A stretch of DNA of 64,000 nucleotides, from positions 62,001 to 126,000 of the forward strand of contig NZ_JBCMUN010000019.1 of assembly GCF_050467285.1 (NCBI RefSeq). Direction: 5' to 3'. Of this stretch, positions 60,448 through 64,000 are shown piece by piece (the stretch's first letter is position 1; every line of letters begins with the position of its first letter). Below the pieces are notes generated by a model. The model was not told the origin of the DNA. It made no database searches and saw nothing but the letters and a program-made list of their open reading frames with translations. The stretch comes from Paenibacillus_E oryzisoli_A. Lineage in GTDB: Bacteria > Bacillota > Bacilli > Paenibacillales > NBRC-103111. The position numbers and the translations under genes are program-made.

Positions 60448-61035
60448 ATGAATCATCCCTATGTAATTTTGCCTGAAGAGCAAGCGCCTGCCGGTGTGGA
60501 ACATTGCGAGAAGTGTGAGCTATCTAAGCAGCGGACGCGGGTCATCTGGGGGGAAGGAAATCCGCAAGCCTCCCTTATGTTGATATTGGACAATCCCGGG
60601 GCTCGGGAAGATCGTCAAGGGAATCCATTTTTATGCGGTACTCGAGAAACACTCCAGCGCGGTCTGAGGGAAGCGGGGATTGATACCAACGAAGTTTATG
60701 TCAGTTACTTGCTGAAATGTCGCCCTGTGCGTGCTTATAATAAGCCCGAGGCTAGAGCGGCATGTTCTTCACACCTGCACCTGCAGCTTTTAACGAAGCG
60801 GCCGCTTGTCTTATTTGGCTTTGGCAATGTCGTGGCGGAGGCCGTATTCCCAGGTATGGAGAGTGCCAGTGTGAAGGAATTGCGAGGCGGCTGGCAGGAG
60901 TTTCAAGGAATACCGATCGGCTTCACCTATCACCCCCTTGCCGTAAGAAGGCGACCCAATTTGCAAAGGTTCTTCGTTGAAGATCTGCAAGCCTTGAAGG
61001 AGAAATGGAAGAAGATACAACAAGGGACGTACTAG
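60448..61035 (+). CDS. uracil-DNA glycosylase family 4-like protein
   Basis: A 195-residue UDG-fold protein. CEKCELSKQRT gives the first Fe-S cysteine pair, and Cys in YLLKCRP and RAACSSH complete four. The catalytic region is LILDNPGAREDRQGNPFLCG, the late motif TYHPLAVRRRPN holds the active-site His. This fits family 4-type uracil-DNA glycosylases, which start base-excision repair of deaminated cytosine. Stands alone ahead of trpB. Confidence 0.88.
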   Translation: MNHPYVILPEEQAPAGVEHCEKCELSKQRTRVIWGEGNPQASLMLILDNPGAREDRQGNPFLCGTRETLQRGLREAGIDTNEVYVSYLLKCRPVRAYNKPEARAACSSHLHLQLLTKRPLVLFGFGNVVAEAVFPGMESASVKELRGGWQEFQGIPIGFTYHPLAVRRRPNLQRFFVEDLQALKEKWKKIQQGTY

Positions 61036-61145
61036 CGTGTTCTTGTATTGCAGAGGGACGCGCTTTCGCTTACGCCCGTGGGAATTTATGGTAAGATAAT
61101 AAGTGAAGCAGCATTTCTATTTTCGATAATTGGAGGCGCTTACTT

Positions 61146-62306
61146 ATGGATCAACCATTGCAGCAAGAGGGGTACTTTGGAGAGTTTGGCGGCAGCTTCG
61201 TTCCGCCGGAATTGCAGGAAGTGCTGAATTATTTGAGTGAGCAATTTTACAAATTTAAAGACGATCCTGAGTTCAAGGAGGAGCTTCGGTACTACCTGAG
61301 TGAATATGTTGGCCGCGAGAATCCGCTGACCTATGCAGAGCGGCTGACCAAAGCATGGGGAGGGCCGAAGATCTACTTAAAGCGCGAGGACCTGAACCAT
61401 ACCGGAGCGCATAAAATCAACAATGCCATTGGCCAGATTCTGCTTGCTAAGCGGATGGGGGCCAAGCGGATTATTGCGGAGACCGGTGCCGGGCAGCATG
61501 GTGTGGCTACGGCCACGGCTTGCGCGATGTTTAACATGGAATGCGTCATCTACATGGGGGCTGAAGATACGCGTCGTCAGGCACTTAACGTGTTCCGCAT
61601 GGAGCTGCTCGGCGCGAAGGTGGTACCGGTGAATAAAGGCCAGGGTCGTCTAAAGGACGCGGTGGATGAGGCGCTGGGCGATCTGGTACAGAACTACCAG
61701 AATACGTTCTACCTGCTCGGTTCCGCAGTGGGTCCACATCCGTTTCCGACAATGGTCAAGCACTTCCAAGCGATCATTAGTGAAGAATCGAAGCGGCAGA
61801 TTATTGAAAAAGAGGGCCGGCTGCCAGATGCGGTCGTGGCCTGCGCAGGCGGCGGCAGCAATGCGATTGGCTCATTCGCGCACTACATCGACGAGCCGTC
61901 CGTTCGTTTGATCGGCGTCGAGCCCGATCAAGCGCCAACCTTAACCGAAGGCGTGCCGAGCATTATTCACGGCTTCAAGTGTTTAGTGCTTCTGGACGAA
62001 GAGGGTCAACCGAAGAAGACGTATTCGATCGCCGCGGGACTTGACTATCCGGGCATTGGGCCGGAGCACAGCCACTTGAAGGTGTCGGGCCGGGCGGAAT
62101 ATGCAACAGTCACTAATGAAGAAGTGCTGGCGGCTTTCCAGGAACTGTCGCGCACAGAGGGCATTATCCCTGCACTAGAGAGTGCACATGCAATTGCCTA
62201 CGCGAAAAAGCTGGCGCCAACAATGGGGCAAGATCAGATTGTTATCGTCAATCTGTCTGGCCGCGGGGATAAAGATGTCGAGCAAGTGTATCAAATGCTT
62301 AAATAA
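61146..62306 (+). CDS. trpB: tryptophan synthase beta chain, solitary copy
   Basis: A 386-residue TrpB. PLP lysine in LNHTGAHKINNAIGQ, ETGAGQHGVATAT, phosphate-binding CAGGGSNAIGSF, and C-terminal GIIPALESAHAIAYA. It converts indole plus serine to tryptophan. It is of the TrpB1 type that normally pairs with TrpA, but no trpA or other trp gene lies on either side, and a terminator follows. It may be a second copy or a relocated gene. TTGGAGGCG precedes the start. Confidence 0.95.
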   Translation: MDQPLQQEGYFGEFGGSFVPPELQEVLNYLSEQFYKFKDDPEFKEELRYYLSEYVGRENPLTYAERLTKAWGGPKIYLKREDLNHTGAHKINNAIGQILLAKRMGAKRIIAETGAGQHGVATATACAMFNMECVIYMGAEDTRRQALNVFRMELLGAKVVPVNKGQGRLKDAVDEALGDLVQNYQNTFYLLGSAVGPHPFPTMVKHFQAIISEESKRQIIEKEGRLPDAVVACAGGGSNAIGSFAHYIDEPSVRLIGVEPDQAPTLTEGVPSIIHGFKCLVLLDEEGQPKKTYSIAAGLDYPGIGPEHSHLKVSGRAEYATVTNEEVLAAFQELSRTEGIIPALESAHAIAYAKKLAPTMGQDQIVIVNLSGRGDKDVEQVYQMLK

Positions 62307-62317
62307 ACGAACAACAG

Positions 62318-62339
62318 GGCGCCCAATGGGGCGCCTTTT
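62318..62339 (+). terminator. terminator of trpB
   Basis: GGCGCCC (62318-62324) / GGGCGCC (62329-62335) followed by TTTT. Confidence 0.85.
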
Positions 62340-62559
62340 CATATATCGGCTTTGCGGCAGAAACGGCATACCGTTCCGCCACATGGCCGGTGTCATCGTC
62401 AGTCACCCGCGGCTCAGCCAAGTCCCCCGTCAAGGATACAGCAAGACGGATCTCTCCTCAGGCAGTCTTTCATAATTCTTTCAGAGGGATCTGTTATTCT
62501 GAGAAGCGGCCAATATATAAGAATAATTGCTGATCATACCGAAGTGAGGGATGTTGATT

Positions 62560-64000
62560 ATGAAAAAATGGTTTCTGGCATGCTTGATCGCGATGGGCAT
62601 GCTGCTGGGTTCGTTGGCGCAACCCAAACAGGTTGACGCGGCAAGTCCGATATTATTCAGTGAGGTTGATTCGTATAATTATACGAACGTGGCTTTGGAC
62701 TCGGATGGCCGAATATGGGCTTGGGGTCAAAATGAGGGCAAGTTTGGAAATGGAGATAAAGCTGCTTGGTCGTTTACACCGCAGCGTATTTCAGTAACTG
62801 AAGGCGGATCCGAGGTGGTATTTAAGCGCGTGCAGGTTGGTATTAGCTATGCGATTGCGCTGGATATTCAAGGGAACATATGGGTAACAGGGAGTAATGA
62901 GTATGGCCAGCTGGGAGTTGGTGCTGGCACGACGGAGTTATTGTCTTGGACAAAGCTAGGGCTGCCCGTCACGTTCACAGAAGTGGACGCAGCACGTATT
63001 ACAATGGCGGCTATAGATAGTGATGGGTATATATGGATGTGGGGGGCTACGTTTAACGCATCTACAAGAGTTTATGACGCTGTGTATACGCCCACCAAAC
63101 AAGCATATGAAGAAAGTGGAACTCCAATTAAATTCTCAGACATTAGTATGAATGAGACGCACGGGATTGCGCTTGATGTGAATAAGAAGGTATGGACGAT
63201 TTATAATTTTTCCCCTACGTTGTCCCCTTTGCCGGGAAGCTTTACATCCATTTCAACGGGAGGCACGTATGGATTTGGCGGTAATTTCTCTGTTGCCCTC
63301 GATGCGAGCGGAGATTTATGGACTTGGGGGTCGGAGGTGTATGGCTACCAAGGAGAATTCGGCAACGGTGATCAGTCAGGGACGCTTGTTCCCAGTCCGA
63401 CCCGGATTTCCGTATCCGATAACGGATCCCCTGTGAAGTTTAAGCAAGTACATGCGGGGGTCAAGTATGTGCTCGCGCTCGATACGAACAATACGCTGTG
63501 GACGTGGGGGCAGAACACCAGCTGGCAGTTAGGCGACGGGACAACGAGCAATCAGTATGTGCCACATAAGCTGCCTGTGTCACTGGATGGGAACCCGGTT
63601 CAATTTCAACTGGTGTATGGCGGTCAAGACGCGTCTTATGCGGTCGATACGAATGGCCGGATGTGGGCCTGGGGAAAACAGCAGTTTTTAGGGCTTGGTT
63701 TGAGCGGTCAACAGACAACGCCTGTCCGTTTCTATCTGCAGCCAGGCGTGACATTGACAAGTTCGCCGAGTTCATCCACGTATCTTCAACAGGTTACGCT
63801 GAAAGCGAAGATTACGGGGGACTACTTTACGCCTACAGGGACAGTTGAGTTTAAAGATGGTGTTACGACGCTGGGCAGCGCCCCTGTAAATGGAAGCGGC
63901 GAGGCACAGTTGAATATCTCGAATCTGACGGAAGGCAGTCACTCTTTAACAGCCGTTTATTCGGGGGATGCCATCTATGCAGCCAAAGTTCCAACGGCAT
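62560..64000 (+). CDS. RCC1-repeat exported protein with Ig-like domain (3' end outside window)
   Basis: Starts at ATG 62560 behind GAAGTGAGGG and stays open to the window end (480 codons seen). Signal peptide 1-28 (MKKWFLACLIAMGMLLGS). At least six RCC1-type blades follow, marked by RIWAWGQN, NIWVTGSNEYGQLG, YIWMWGA, DLWTWGSE, TLWTWGQN and RMWAWGKQ, forming a beta-propeller. From about residue 395 an Ig-like Big_3_5 domain begins (VTLTSSPSSSTYLQQVTL, GTVEFKDGVTTLGSA). In this group of bacteria such proteins usually end in SLH domains. Binding partner unknown. Confidence 0.9.
   Translation, partial: MKKWFLACLIAMGMLLGSLAQPKQVDAASPILFSEVDSYNYTNVALDSDGRIWAWGQNEGKFGNGDKAAWSFTPQRISVTEGGSEVVFKRVQVGISYAIALDIQGNIWVTGSNEYGQLGVGAGTTELLSWTKLGLPVTFTEVDAARITMAAIDSDGYIWMWGATFNASTRVYDAVYTPTKQAYEESGTPIKFSDISMNETHGIALDVNKKVWTIYNFSPTLSPLPGSFTSISTGGTYGFGGNFSVALDASGDLWTWGSEVYGYQGEFGNGDQSGTLVPSPTRISVSDNGSPVKFKQVHAGVKYVLALDTNNTLWTWGQNTSWQLGDGTTSNQYVPHKLPVSLDGNPVQFQLVYGGQDASYAVDTNGRMWAWGKQQFLGLGLSGQQTTPVRFYLQPGVTLTSSPSSSTYLQQVTLKAKITGDYFTPTGTVEFKDGVTTLGSAPVNGSGEAQLNISNLTEGSHSLTAVYSGDAIYAAKVPTA

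Overview
The window reads as chromosome of a Gram-positive, low-to-mid GC spore-former of the Paenibacillaceae (Paenibacillus-like). Pointers are the S-layer-homology surface proteins, copper-amine-oxidase 'stalk' domains, a YesM/YesN sensor system beside a carbohydrate ABC importer, strong AGGAGG ribosome sites, frequent TTG/GTG starts and generally Bacillota-type proteins. The genus is inferred from gene style, not from a marker gene.

Region 1 (1-10.5 kb) is the core of an integrative element resembling staphylococcal cassette chromosomes (SCC): a prim-pol/DUF927 replicative helicase gene (frameshifted near 1387), a RadC-like protein, a DUF960 protein, several small proteins, and three consecutive serine recombinase genes. 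The middle recombinase is a stand-alone catalytic domain with Asn where the nucleophilic Ser should be. A 341-aa unknown gene follows, bracketed by two copies of a recombinase-tail/terminator segment.

Region 2 (10.5-18.7 kb) is AT-rich accessory DNA. It starts with an AAA ATPase plus subtilisin-like protease pair of the IetAS type (a plasmid-stability/anti-phage module) behind a promoter flanked by two matching operator-like repeats. It continues as a cassette-like string of small unknown genes: a membrane protein, an acidic protein, a Cys/His mini-protein, a GNAT-like protein and a 63-aa ORF. Four ORFs are followed by one repeat (here R2), and a second repeat (R1) followed by a hairpin and a promoter precedes several of them. 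R1 recurs elsewhere in the window.

Region 3 (18.7-29.4 kb) returns to ordinary composition: a LytS-type sensor kinase with a LuxR-output response regulator, a 1537-aa LRR/InlB/SLH surface protein, an SRPBCC protein, a scar carrying a second copy of the ietS 3' end, a MerR-controlled dehydrogenase, and a remarkable 621-aa exported protein joining stalk, ankyrin, signal-peptidase-I and cyclophilin domains.

Region 4 (29.8-44.1 kb) is a polysaccharide-utilisation locus: YesM-like kinase, membrane-anchored solute-binding protein, YesN-like regulator, ABC importer (lipoprotein and two permeases) and a 2284-aa family-8 polysaccharide lyase held at the surface by SLH domains. CcpA-type cre-like sites lie ahead of the importer and the lyase.

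Region 5 (44.1-64.0 kb) is a patchwork of small transcription units: gene debris, a two-P-loop ATPase, a membrane/XRE/DUF4386 cluster, an exported stalk protein, VOC/TetR and NmrA/TetR divergent pairs with visible operators, a DJ-1/PfpI-like membrane protein with an OmpR-type two-component system, an SRPBCC-EVE-MarR operon, a YCII/ECF-sigma pair, a uracil-DNA glycosylase, a solitary trpB, and the start of an RCC1-repeat surface protein cut by the window end. I saw no rRNA, tRNA or CRISPR array.
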